Origin: Didemnitutus sp047777955
Lineage (GTDB): Bacteria > Verrucomicrobiota > Verrucomicrobiia > Opitutales > Opitutaceae
Direction: 5' to 3'
DNA length: 64,000 nucleotides
NCBI RefSeq assembly: GCF_047777955.1
Contig: NZ_CP180537.1
Coordinates: 2,418,001-2,482,000, forward strand
The first letter of the stretch is position 1. Every line of letters starts with the position of its first letter. Under the pieces are notes generated by a model, which did not search any database, had not been told where the DNA came from, and saw nothing but the letters and a program-made list of their open reading frames with translations. A program made the position numbers and the translations under genes. Positions 55,892 to 63,047 of the stretch are shown one piece after another.

Positions 55892-56318
55892 ACGTGCCGG
55901 AGTCGAGACCAGCGGCGACGGTGACCGCTTCTGGGTAAGAGCCGATTGAAACGACGACGAGGACATAGGAGCCAGATTCGAGGATGGAAGAGATGGAGGC
56001 CGTGCCCGTGTAGGTTTCACCCGTGGGCACAAGAACGAGGTTGTAGGAGCCCGCCGTGAGCGACGCCGCGACTTGCCCCAAGTCGCCGAGCCCAGCCAGC
56101 GGGACGAGAACCGACGCGTAGTTTCCGGACTCGAGCGCGGCAGCGATTTGCGCAGCTGAGTTTCCGGCGTCGAACGGAACGAGAACCGGCATGTAGTCGC
56201 CGGATGCCAGCGCCGCCGACACGGCAGCGGCCATGTTCACTTCGGGAACTCCGCCGCGCCTGACGACGTAGATGACGGGCGTCGGGCGCGCCTGAATCTG
56301 TCGATAATCCATGAGCAT
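55884..56318 (-). CDS. Repeat protein with five ~25-residue A-x-L-x-SG-x-Y-x-x-VLVP units
   Basis: 144 residues (start ATG 56318 or 56312). After a short head (YRQIQARPTPVIYVVRRGG) the unit recurs: AALASGDYMPVLVP, AALESGNYASVLVP, ASLTAGSYNLVLVP, SILESGSYVLVVVS and a partial AGLDSGTYA at the C-terminus. This should form a regular beta-solenoid or prism. It lies directly upstream of the spike-like gene, with overlap. Proposed spike stalk; no family recognised. Confidence 0.55.
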   Translation of the reverse strand: MLMDYRQIQARPTPVIYVVRRGGVPEVNMAAAVSAALASGDYMPVLVPFDAGNSAAQIAAALESGNYASVLVPLAGLGDLGQVAASLTAGSYNLVLVPTGETYTGTASISSILESGSYVLVVVSIGSYPEAVTVAAGLDSGTYA

Positions 56319-56327
56319 CGCTCAGCG

Positions 56328-56900
56328 TCACAGCGTCCACCAAATTTCGGAAACGTTGAGTGCGACCGGCGAGCCGTTGTCGTTGTGCACGCTGACCCAT
56401 TCCGAGATCGGGAGCGTGATGGACGTTTGCGGGAACACCGTCAGCACGACGTAGCCGCTGGCGTCGCGCACCTGAAGGTTGAGGTTCGGGTCGAGATTCG
56501 TGACTTGGAGCGCCTTGCGCCGGATGAGGAGGCCGCTCGGGATGCCGTCGAGGTCGAGATTCGCGGAGGCGGCGAGCGTGGAGATGTTCTGCGCAACGGG
56601 GATCGTCTTGGGTTCGATGACCGCCGAGCGCGAATCCGTCAGCACGGGACCGCCGAGCCAGAGGACAACGGTAATCGTGCCGAGCGACGGGTTGCGCAAT
56701 TCGAGGCGCCGGAAAGTCGCATCGTTCGGGAACGAGGCGAGGCCGGTCCCCTGCGGGAAAGCGCAGAACTCGCCGCCGGGGTATTTGATTTCCACGTCGA
56801 CGGGGGAGTAGAGCACGTGGAAATTGCGCGCCTCGCTGATGACGGGCTTAACCGCACCGGGCGCGAGAGAGATAGTGACGAACGTGCCTTGAGTGCTCAT
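56328..56900 (-). CDS. Two-domain beta protein, possible vertex/minor capsid protein
   Basis: 190 residues. Two similar halves: one with FCAFPQGTGLASFPN and RLELRNPSLGTITVVLW, the other with LTVFPQTSITLPISEW and VSVHNDNGSPVALNVSEIWW. Both have a central FPQ, a strand with Asn and Gly/Ser, and end in hydrophobics plus Trp, suggesting internal duplication of a small beta-sandwich. No membrane helix. Candidate penton or minor capsid protein. Confidence 0.5.
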   Translation of the reverse strand: MSTQGTFVTISLAPGAVKPVISEARNFHVLYSPVDVEIKYPGGEFCAFPQGTGLASFPNDATFRRLELRNPSLGTITVVLWLGGPVLTDSRSAVIEPKTIPVAQNISTLAASANLDLDGIPSGLLIRRKALQVTNLDPNLNLQVRDASGYVVLTVFPQTSITLPISEWVSVHNDNGSPVALNVSEIWWTL

Positions 56901-57526
56901 GCGGATTTGCGGCGCGACGCGCCAAAGAGGAAAAGCATTCCGAGCACGGCGACTGCGCCGACGACCCAGAGGAGTTGTTTCGTGACGGCGGAGTCTGGCG
57001 TCTGCGAACGCTCCAACGCCGCCGAAGTGAGATCCGCGATTTTGCTGGCGAGCCCCTGTTGCGAGTTCAGCGCCGTCGTCGTCGTGTTGAGCACGTCTTG
57101 CCGTTCTCGCGCGGAGACTTCCGCGAGTCCGGCGACGGTGTTAATCGCGCCGAGGGACAGCGCGGAATTCTGCGCGACCGTGGTTTTCGCCAGATCGTTT
57201 TGCGCAGCAATGGAGAGGTTCGCGACGCCCGCCGTGGTGTCGATCGCTCGCTGCGAAACGTTCTGGTTGGCAGCGAGTGCGCCGAGCGACGTGTTTTGAT
57301 TCGCCGCGAGTGCGCCGAGCGCGGTGTTCTGATTCGCAGCGACAGCGCCCAGCGCCGTGTCGAATGCGCCCTTCGCAATTTCCGGGTCGGCCGTCGTCGT
57401 GTTGATTTCGACAGTCGCACCCGCGCCAGCGGCAATCGCACCTTCCGCAGCATTAGCCGATTGATCGGTAATGTTGTAGTTAGTGGTATTCTGAGTGGTG
57501 GACTTGTTGGACGAAAAAAGGCCCAT
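56897..57526 (-). CDS. Membrane-anchored protein with 11-residue repeats
   Basis: 209 residues. MGLFSSNKSTTQNTTNYNIT head; three near-identical 11-residue units TALGAVAANQN, TALGALAANQN and TSLGALAANQN continuing into degenerate copies; C-terminal helix LLWVVGAVAVLGMLFLFG with a basic tail. The 33-bp repeat is visible in the DNA around 57260-57370. Right-handed (hendecad) coiled coil expected. It overlaps the next gene by 4 nt. Likely a virion membrane protein. Confidence 0.55.
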   Translation of the reverse strand: MGLFSSNKSTTQNTTNYNITDQSANAAEGAIAAGAGATVEINTTTADPEIAKGAFDTALGAVAANQNTALGALAANQNTSLGALAANQNVSQRAIDTTAGVANLSIAAQNDLAKTTVAQNSALSLGAINTVAGLAEVSARERQDVLNTTTTALNSQQGLASKIADLTSAALERSQTPDSAVTKQLLWVVGAVAVLGMLFLFGASRRKSA

Positions 57527-57529
57527 GGC

Positions 57530-57955
57530 TCACTTTCCCCTGGAAGGCTGGAACAGGATTGCGACGAGCAAGAGCACGCCGACTGCGACGGCGGCGATTG
57601 TGCCCGCGCTCCACTGCGAAGGGTTGAGCGCGGCGAGGTTCGGCACGCCCGGCGTGCCGGTGCCGCTCGCGTTCGATGCGGTTGCATCTTGCGTCGCGGA
57701 CGTGCCGGCGGAGACGCCTTTGCCGCCGATGACTTTTGCGCCAATGGTCGGACCACTGGCGATGTAGGAGCCGCCCGACGTGGCCGACATCGGAACATCG
57801 GCGAGCGCGCTTTGCAGCGCCTGCGCGGGGAGGCCAGCGAGTCCGCCGCCGCCGAAAACCGCGCTGGCAAGCCCGCTCAGTTGCGGGATCAGTGACGACT
57901 TCGCAGGCGCAGACGCGCCAGTCAGCGGCGGAATTTCTTCGGTGCCGTAGGACAT
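57530..57955 (-). CDS. Small Gly/Ala-rich single-TM provirus protein
   Basis: 141 residues from ATG 57955 (MSYGTEEIPPLTGASAPAKS). Glycine-rich middle and C-terminal helix TIAAVAVGVLLLVAILF with a short basic tail (QPSRGK). Same layout (polar body, tail helix, basic end) as its two neighbours, in line with a family of virion membrane proteins. 3 bp from the next gene. Confidence 0.5.
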   Translation of the reverse strand: MSYGTEEIPPLTGASAPAKSSLIPQLSGLASAVFGGGGLAGLPAQALQSALADVPMSATSGGSYIASGPTIGAKVIGGKGVSAGTSATQDATASNASGTGTPGVPNLAALNPSQWSAGTIAAVAVGVLLLVAILFQPSRGK

Positions 57956-57959
57956 CGGC

Positions 57960-58256
57960 TCAGCCCTTCCGGCGGAAAACGAGCGCGATAACGACGATGA
58001 CCACGAGGGCGACGCCGCCCCAGACAAGCCATTTCGTGGTGTTCGCCTGCGTCGTCGCTTGAGTGTTGGCGGCGGCAGCCGCTTGCGCCTGCGCCGTGGC
58101 CATAGTGCCAGCGGCCTGTTGCTTCAACACGTCGCCTTGGAGTTTGAGCGTGTAGAGGTTCGCGGCGGGAGTCGCGAGGGAGTTGACGAGATTTCCGAGG
58201 TCCGCGAGGAAGCCGCCGGATTGCTGCGTCTGAATTTCAGTGTATTCCTGTGCCAT
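57960..58256 (-). CDS. Small single-TM provirus protein
   Basis: 98 residues. MAQEYTEIQTQQSGGFLADL, Ala/Gln/Thr-rich helix (AQAQAAAAANTQATTQANTT), then WLVWGGVALVVIVVIALVF and RRKG. Tail-anchored layout matching its neighbours. First gene after the capsid terminator. Candidate virion membrane protein. Confidence 0.5.
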   Translation of the reverse strand: MAQEYTEIQTQQSGGFLADLGNLVNSLATPAANLYTLKLQGDVLKQQAAGTMATAQAQAAAAANTQATTQANTTKWLVWGGVALVVIVVIALVFRRKG

Positions 58257-58277
58257 GACGACCGAAAGGGTTGAGCG

Positions 58278-58314
58278 TTAAAAAGCCCGCCGCGCGGAAG
58301 GCGGCGGCGGGCTT
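58278..58314 (-). terminator. Terminator directly after the capsid gene
   Basis: Stem AAGCCCGCCGC with GCGGCGGGCTT (11 bp). On the minus strand it is followed by TTTTTAACG. It lies 23 bp after the capsid stop and before the membrane-protein genes. It could set a high capsid-to-minor-protein ratio by partial termination. Confidence 0.8.
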
Positions 58315-58336
58315 CGGAAATTTCGTCCGGCGGCGC

Positions 58337-59194
58337 TCAGATATAGAGCGGCGCGCGACGTTCGAGCAGGAGCTTCACGGGGCCCGCGACGCTCTGGTTG
58401 ATGCTCAGCTTGATCGAGCGGAAGGGCAGCTCGAGACCGTCGAACAACTGGCCGTTGGCATCGAACACGACCGGGAACGGCTTACCGTTGCCGGCTTCGG
58501 CGACCAGCTTGTAGTCGGCGAGGAATTCGATGTTCTCCGCCTGCGTCGCGTCGAAAATCACGTCGCTTTCGTTGATCGTGACTTTCGCCCAGTTGATCGT
58601 GGAGCCGGCGTCCGGGATGATGTGGATGCGCTGGATCGGCAGATCGATCGGGATGTTCGGCTGGATGATGTCCGCCGTGGTGCCGAGGGAGCCGAGGTAA
58701 ACCGGCTCGTGCTTGATGATGTTCAGCACGCGCTCGCCCTTGCTGTTGGTGGCGAACTCGTCGTCGTAGACGTGTTCCACCTTCACGATGGGATTCGTGA
58801 GGCCGGCTTTTGTGCGCGCCTTCACGGTCATGTTCGGGACTCCGAACAGGTCCCACGCGGTGACTTGCTCGTCCATGACGGATGCGCGGTGCGGCTCGGC
58901 GAAGAAGAACGGAATGCCGACGCTGGCGGAGGGGACGAGCGTGCCGCGACCGTTGAGCTTGGCGAGGTAGAGCAGTTCCGAGGCCGTCACGTCGCGGATG
59001 AGCTTCGTGCCGACGTAGAACTGGAGGCCGTCGACGACATCGGCGCCGTAGACGGTGACCGGACCCGGGGCCGTCGCTTGCGCGTAGAGCCGCGCGAGGA
59101 GCAGGCGGCGATTGGTCGGGAACGGGATGGTGGAGTCGGAGCCCGCAGCGCCGACTGTGATGCCGGCAATGGGTTCGTATTTGCGCGTCGACAT
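58337..59194 (-). CDS. Putative double-jelly-roll major capsid protein (PM2 P2-like)
   Basis: 285 residues, beta-rich, no signal or membrane helix. Order of blocks: TIPFPTNRRLLLARLYAQA, GLQFYVGTKLIRDVTASELL, GIPFFFAEPHRASVMDEQ, WDLFGVPNMTVKARTKAG, DLPIQRIHIIPDAGSTINW and ELPFRSIKLSINQSVAGPVK. From memory, the spacing of FxFxxPE, the later strand pair and the closing IKLxIxxS strand follow the PM2 P2 capsid protein (269 residues). It is followed by a strong terminator and flanked by small membrane proteins, as expected for a capsid. Not verified by alignment. Confidence 0.55.
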   Translation of the reverse strand: MSTRKYEPIAGITVGAAGSDSTIPFPTNRRLLLARLYAQATAPGPVTVYGADVVDGLQFYVGTKLIRDVTASELLYLAKLNGRGTLVPSASVGIPFFFAEPHRASVMDEQVTAWDLFGVPNMTVKARTKAGLTNPIVKVEHVYDDEFATNSKGERVLNIIKHEPVYLGSLGTTADIIQPNIPIDLPIQRIHIIPDAGSTINWAKVTINESDVIFDATQAENIEFLADYKLVAEAGNGKPFPVVFDANGQLFDGLELPFRSIKLSINQSVAGPVKLLLERRAPLYI

Positions 59195-59242
59195 GAGGTG
59201 TGGAGGCGAGGGTTTCGGTTGCGGGTTAGCGACGTGAGCCGA

Positions 59243-59410
59243 TTAGGCGCTCGTCTTCGCGCCGGGGACCTTGGAGGCGACCGGCTTGAGGAGCTTGCGC
59301 ACCGCCGGGAAGGCGAGCGCGAGCACGCCGCCAACGGCGAGAGCGATGAGGAGAGCGGTCACCGGGCGGGCGGCGACGAAATCGCGGACTTTCTGCATGA
59401 GGTTTTGCAT
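59243..59410 (-). CDS. 55-residue membrane protein upstream of the capsid gene
   Basis: Starts MQNLMQKVRDFVAARPVTAL and continues with one helix (ALLIALAVGGVLALAFPAV), then a basic tail KLLKPVASKVPGAK. ATG at 59410. 48 bp before the capsid gene. Typical size and composition of minor virion membrane proteins. It lies directly downstream of the TGCGCGCA repeat array and may be the first late gene. Confidence 0.5.
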   Translation of the reverse strand: MQNLMQKVRDFVAARPVTALLIALAVGGVLALAFPAVRKLLKPVASKVPGAKTSA

Positions 59411-59464
59411 GGGAGCGTTTGAACGCCGCACCGATGCACCCGCGCGCCGATTTCGTCGATAGTG

Positions 59465-59510
59465 TGCGCGCAACTGTGCGCGCAGATTCGTGCGCGCACA
59501 CCTGCGCGCA
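59465..59510. repeat. Array of four palindromic TGCGCGCA octamers
   Basis: TGCGCGCA occurs at 59465, 59477, 59491 and 59503 (start-to-start 12, 14 and 12 bp), in the 190-bp gap between the early-type genes and the capsid gene. The octamer is its own complement. Such spaced palindromes suggest a multi-site operator or iteron controlling the structural genes; a TTGTCA box lies just upstream on the minus strand. Confidence 0.65.
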
Positions 59511-59601
59511 CACTCTTGACAACGAAAAGAAAAGGCCCGGCGCGAGCCGAGCCAGATGCCGAACTTCCGCCTGAGCCGACGCGCTGCGCGCGCGGCTCAG
59601 C

Positions 59602-59913
59602 TCACTTGTTCTCCTGCGGCTGGCGCTCAGTCCAAGAATCCGCGAGCCGATGAAGATCGAGCGCGCAGGAAAGGAGGGCTGTCTGCGTTCCCATTTGGTC
59701 GAGCTTGAAGTCTCCGGTGTCGGCGTGGCGTTTCCACGTTTCGGCCAAAGCCAAGAGTTCGCAGATGGGCACCGCAGGAGAACCACCAGCCACAGCGAAC
59801 GCGCTTGCTGGCGACTTTTGTTCGCACAGGCGCTCTCCGCTCGGCCATGACGGTTTATCGTGGGCAGTGCTAGCTTCTGTCGGTTGGTGTGTTGCTGGAT
59901 ATAGTTCGCTCAT
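59602..59913 (-). CDS. Hypothetical provirus protein
   Basis: 103 residues (MSELYPATHQPTEASTAHDK, later LLALAETWKRHADTGDFKLD and LLSCALDLHRLADSWTER). Soluble, helical C-terminal half, two cysteines. It is separated from its neighbours by 50 to 190 bp and is not overlapped. No family recognised. Confidence 0.45.
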   Translation of the reverse strand: MSELYPATHQPTEASTAHDKPSWPSGERLCEQKSPASAFAVAGGSPAVPICELLALAETWKRHADTGDFKLDQMGTQTALLSCALDLHRLADSWTERQPQENK

Positions 59914-59965
59914 GGGAGTAATTTTCTGCGCTCTCAGCGCGTCCGCTGATCTGGACCGTTCGGCG

Positions 59966-60163
59966 TTACCATTGCGTGATTACCTCGCGACTCCGGACAG
60001 CGCCGCGCTTTCCCCAGCGCTTAACACGGATGCGTCCGGGCGCGCTGCAATGACTGCACTCGCGCTCAAACTCGCGATAGTAGCCGCCGAAAAGGCGTTC
60101 TCTGACAATCCACCGGAAACGGTGGCCGCGGAAAAAGCAGATGATGCGGCGGAGAGTTTTCAT
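59966..60163 (-). CDS. 65-residue basic Cys/His protein
   Basis: MKTLRRIICFFRGHRFRWIV followed by RECSHCSAPGRIRVKRWG. A short Cys pair (CSHC) and basic charge suggest nucleic-acid or metal binding. Its ATG overlaps the stop of the next gene upstream (ATGA), supporting the start. Confidence 0.5.
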   Translation of the reverse strand: MKTLRRIICFFRGHRFRWIVRERLFGGYYREFERECSHCSAPGRIRVKRWGKRGAVRSREVITQW

Positions 60164-60417
60164 ACTACGCGGTCCAGTTCTCCCAGCACGGCAACGCGCG
60201 CGTGTTCGATCAGATCGAGCCGCGCGAGGAGCCGCTGGCGTTTCTCGGCGGCGATTTCCTGCGGAGTAGGCGTGCGCTTGAGGCTGAGCACGGCGAGGCA
60301 CGCGGGGCAGAGCTTCGCGCCATCTTTCGCGCGCTCCGTCCCGCAGCGTGTGCAGCGGCGACGGCGCGCGAGCTTAGCGCGGCGACGGCGGAAATAATCG
60401 GTGCGAGGTTTTTTCAT
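60160..60417 (-). CDS. Basic zinc-ribbon protein
   Basis: 85 residues: very basic head (MKKPRTDYFRRRRAKLARRR), a CTRCG...CPAC four-cysteine ribbon and a helical tail (IAAEKRQRLLARLDLIEHAR). Likely DNA binding. It overlaps the ATPase gene upstream by 4 nt and the small Cys/His gene downstream by 4 nt. Possible genome-packaging or condensing accessory protein. Confidence 0.55.
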   Translation of the reverse strand: MKKPRTDYFRRRRAKLARRRRCTRCGTERAKDGAKLCPACLAVLSLKRTPTPQEIAAEKRQRLLARLDLIEHARVAVLGELDRVV

Positions 60418-60998
60418 GCGTTCAGTGTGTGAAGCTGCGCGGGGGTGAATCGGTTCGGCTTGTAGAAAAACCAGCGCTTCGGCAGAGCCATCGCGCCGAA
60501 CAACGGCGCGCCGGTGCGATTCGCTGGCGGAATAATTTCGGGCGGGATCGGCGCGGACACTAGCCGCTCGTCGTTCATTTCTTCGGCCCAGAGCTTCGCG
60601 GCGTTTTTTCCGACGCTGAACAGCAGCAGACTCGCGCAGTTCTCCCGGATGTCGGGATGCACCTGCGCAGCGCGTTGCGAGAGAAAAAAATTATGCCGCC
60701 CTCCGTGCCGGCCGCGCGTGAACATTCTGCGGAACTCGTCCGAGAATTTCGGCACGTCGGCGTCGGCTAGCTCCATGAAGCAAGCGACGTTTCGGGAGGC
60801 CCAATACATTCGCGCGTAGCGCTCGGGGTTGGACGTTTGCCAGCTCGCGCACGTTGCCGGCCAATTCTCGTCAGGCTTGTGCAACACGAGCGTCAGCATA
60901 CGCCGCCGAATCAGAGCGGCGGCGATTTGCTGCGCGGCGAATGTCTTGCCGCTCCCGGTCTGCCCTAGAATTGCCGTGTGATAATCGGGCGGACGCAT
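60414..60998 (-). CDS. Genome-packaging ATPase candidate (FtsK/A32-like)
   Basis: 194 residues. Walker A ILGQTGSGKTFAAQQIAAAL (P-loop residues 12-19). The Walker B region VACFMELADADVPKF is degenerate, with no hhhhDE core. A sensor-like stretch FFLSQRAAQVHPDIRENCAS recalls FtsK/HerA-type packaging ATPases such as PRD1 P9 and PM2 P9. No membrane helix, which speaks against an inovirus Zot protein. It is joined to both neighbours by overlaps. Its place just before capsid genes fits packaging. Confidence 0.65.
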   Translation of the reverse strand: MRPPDYHTAILGQTGSGKTFAAQQIAAALIRRRMLTLVLHKPDENWPATCASWQTSNPERYARMYWASRNVACFMELADADVPKFSDEFRRMFTRGRHGGRHNFFLSQRAAQVHPDIRENCASLLLFSVGKNAAKLWAEEMNDERLVSAPIPPEIIPPANRTGAPLFGAMALPKRWFFYKPNRFTPAQLHTLNA

Positions 60999-61195
60999 CA
61001 GCGAGCGAGACGGGCAACGATCAGGGCGGGAAGGTAGAGCCAGCCGCTTTCGCCGCGCCAGAACACGAGGTAGGTGCAGCCGGCGAGCACGGCGAGCGTG
61101 ACGAGCACGCGCAGCACAGCGCCCAGCAACTCAGCGGCCGGGAAGGCGCGGCGGAAGACGAGGAAGCGAACGGGTTCAGTTTCGGGAGTGTTCAT
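60998..61195 (-). CDS. 65-residue membrane protein
   Basis: MNTPETEPVRFLVFRRAFPA, then AELLGAVLRVLVTLAVLAGC and a second hydrophobic part WLYLPALIVARLAR. Stop and ATPase start overlap as TGATG. Two short helices; no family recognised. Confidence 0.5.
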   Translation of the reverse strand: MNTPETEPVRFLVFRRAFPAAELLGAVLRVLVTLAVLAGCTYLVFWRGESGWLYLPALIVARLAR

Positions 61196-61353
61196 TGGGC
61201 GAGAAAAACGATGAAGAGGACGAGCGCGGCGCCGGTGAAGAAGCCGGACGCACGGAGAAAAAATTGATCGTGGTAGTAGCGGCGCGAGCGTTGCTCGGCT
61301 CGCTCGGCAATCAGCGCGAGCGCGACTAAGGCGAGGATGGCGGGGAGGATCAT
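61192..61353 (-). CDS. 53-residue two-helix membrane protein
   Basis: Frame MILPAILALVALALIAERAE, a polar hinge with Arg and Tyr (RSRRYYHDQFF), and GAALVLFIVFLAQ at the end. ATGA overlaps with both the preceding and following genes show it is a real coding unit although very short. Possible virion membrane or assembly protein. Confidence 0.5.
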   Translation of the reverse strand: MILPAILALVALALIAERAEQRSRRYYHDQFFLRASGFFTGAALVLFIVFLAQ

Positions 61354-62174
61354 GGTTTAGGTTTCGCGAGCGGTGGGACGTGTGCGGGGAGATCGATGAT
61401 TTCGGCGCCGTGGTGCGGCGCGGCGGAGACGGAAGCGGACGGGCGCGCGGCGTCCGGCGTCACGTCCTTTGCGCGCTCGGCGGCGCGGTCGAGACCAACC
61501 CAGCGTCGAACGGTGGCGTTGGGTTTCGGCTTGCGCAGCACGCGCAGCAGGTAGGCGCCGAACATGAGCAGCAAGCCGACGCCGGCCGACGCTTGCCAGC
61601 CGCGCGCGCGGATGTAGGCGGCGGTGGCGCGCACCATGTTTTTGTGTTCGGCCGCTGGCGGCGTGCAGTCTTCCGGCGCGTCGAAAATGATGCCGGCGAT
61701 GACTTCGACGGAGGAGCAAACGACTTCGCCCGCGTCGTCGGAGTGGTCAACCTCCGGCGCTGGCGGCGCGCTCGGTTTCGCCTCGCTGGACTGCGGCGGC
61801 GGCGGTTCCTCCGCGGGAATGTAGCTCGCCGGTTGCGGCGTGCTCGGCGCGCTTTGTGACGTGCCAGGCGTCGAAGGCGCCGGCGAAGTCACGCCGGCTT
61901 TCCGACCGCCGCGCGGCATCCAAGCGCCCGTGCGCGGATGCGTGCGCGGGATGTGGCGCGCCGGATCAAACGGCGTTCCTTTCGCGTCGGGTGTGCCGGC
62001 GGCGGGGTGTGACGCATCGAGCGCGGGCGCGCTATCGGCCGACGCGCCGGCCGTGTTGGCGCTTTCGGGCGTCGTTTGCGGAGGCGAGCCGGCGGTGACG
62101 GCCGGCGCGGTGGGAGTCGGCAGCGCGGCGGGCGCGATGTCGTCTGCGGAGATAGTGGCGGGTGTGTCGCTCAT
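61350..62174 (-). CDS. Pro/Ala-rich single-TM provirus protein
   Basis: 274 residues from ATG 62174 (MSDTPATISADDIAPAALPT). Long disordered Pro/Ala/Ser region with an embedded basic patch (HIPRTHPRTGAWMPRGGRKA), an acidic helix, one membrane helix (SAGVGLLLMFGAYLLRVL) and a C-terminal cytoplasmic tail. ATG overlaps the upstream stop (ATGA). No family recognised. Confidence 0.5.
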   Translation of the reverse strand: MSDTPATISADDIAPAALPTPTAPAVTAGSPPQTTPESANTAGASADSAPALDASHPAAGTPDAKGTPFDPARHIPRTHPRTGAWMPRGGRKAGVTSPAPSTPGTSQSAPSTPQPASYIPAEEPPPPQSSEAKPSAPPAPEVDHSDDAGEVVCSSVEVIAGIIFDAPEDCTPPAAEHKNMVRATAAYIRARGWQASAGVGLLLMFGAYLLRVLRKPKPNATVRRWVGLDRAAERAKDVTPDAARPSASVSAAPHHGAEIIDLPAHVPPLAKPKP

Positions 62175-62341
62175 TTGAGGAGAGGGAGTAGTTGCTGGCG
62201 ACGCGCTTTCGCTTCGTAGCGGCGCACGTCTTCCTTGCCGCGTAGCCGGAGCACGTCGCGGCAATCGGCGAGCGTGCATCCGTGCTGACGCATCGCGGCG
62301 ACGATTCGGCAGCGCCAAGCGCAGAGTTCGGCCGATGTCAT
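62171..62341 (-). CDS. 56-residue basic protein
   Basis: MTSAELCAWRCRIVAAMRQH, then CTLADCRDVLRLRGKEDVRR and a basic Gln/Leu tail. Four Cys, mostly helical; possible small DNA-binding protein. Overlaps on both sides (ATGA with the genes at 62174 and 62338-62535). Too short for family assignment. Confidence 0.45.
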   Translation of the reverse strand: MTSAELCAWRCRIVAAMRQHGCTLADCRDVLRLRGKEDVRRYEAKARRQQLLPLLK

Positions 62342-62535
62342 GCCGCACCCTCCGCGATGCCGGCCTTATCGGCGGCGTGGATTTCGGCGGCGCGGCACTT
62401 GTCCGCGAACGCGAGCAATTCGGCGGAGCCGTCGCCGTCGCCGACATCGGCGAGCGTGAGAGCGTGCGCAATCGCGCGGTTCGCGAGATCGCGGCACGCC
62501 TCAGCCCGTTTTTGGAATTTCTCGCGTTCGTTCAT
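62338..62535 (-). CDS. 65-residue helical protein
   Basis: MNEREKFQKRAEACRDLANR, AIAHALTLADVGDGDGSAEL and CRAAEIHAADKAGIAEGAA. Soluble and helical. ATGA-coupled to both neighbours. No family recognised. Confidence 0.45.
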   Translation of the reverse strand: MNEREKFQKRAEACRDLANRAIAHALTLADVGDGDGSAELLAFADKCRAAEIHAADKAGIAEGAA

Positions 62536-62726
62536 CGCGCGGCCTCCGCAAGCATCCCGCGCGACTGCGCGAAGGATCGGTTGGTTACGATGCCGCCGAG
62601 CCGTGCGGCGGCGCGCTCTGCCTCGGGATAGGTGAACAGTTCCGTCGAGAGCAGCTTGTGAGCGTGCGGCGCTTTGACCATGTATCGGCGAAGGCCGGGC
62701 GAATAGTTTCTCGTTCGTTTTTTCAT
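62532..62726 (-). CDS. 64-residue basic protein
   Basis: MKKRTRNYSPGLRRYMVKAP, then STELFTYPEAERAAARLGGI. Basic N-terminus, small folded domain likely. ATGA overlap with the downstream gene. No family recognised. Confidence 0.45.
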   Translation of the reverse strand: MKKRTRNYSPGLRRYMVKAPHAHKLLSTELFTYPEAERAAARLGGIVTNRSFAQSRGMLAEAAR

Positions 62727-62735
62727 GGGAAAGAC

Positions 62736-63047
62736 TCACGCGCCGGCCCCAGCCAGCGTTTGGTTGACGGCGGATTTTTCATCCGGCGCGGGAGAGAGGG
62801 TTTCGATGATGACTTTGCCGGCCGCACCGCAGATCAGTTCGACGGCTCGCTCGCGCGTGCTCGCGAGGCGCGACCACGGAACGACGATTTCCAACAGCGC
62901 GCCCGGCGCTTTGATCGCGGAGCCGACGCCGACACGTGCGGTTTGCGTCGCGGGAAACAGTTCAAGCACTACGCAGCGCCGGGCCATGACGGACCAATAG
63001 GGCTCGGCGTGCGTTTCGATTAGGACGGCGGGGAAGGGCGTTTTCAT
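62736..63047 (-). CDS. Hypothetical 103-residue protein downstream of rep
   Basis: MKTPFPAVLIETHAEPYWSV followed by RRCVVLELFPATQTARVGVG and a helical end. Compact alpha/beta composition, no membrane helix. Its ATG overlaps the rep stop (ATGA), so it is translated together with Rep and may be a replication accessory or single-strand-binding protein, which is inference only. Confidence 0.45.
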   Translation of the reverse strand: MKTPFPAVLIETHAEPYWSVMARRCVVLELFPATQTARVGVGSAIKAPGALLEIVVPWSRLASTRERAVELICGAAGKVIIETLSPAPDEKSAVNQTLAGAGA

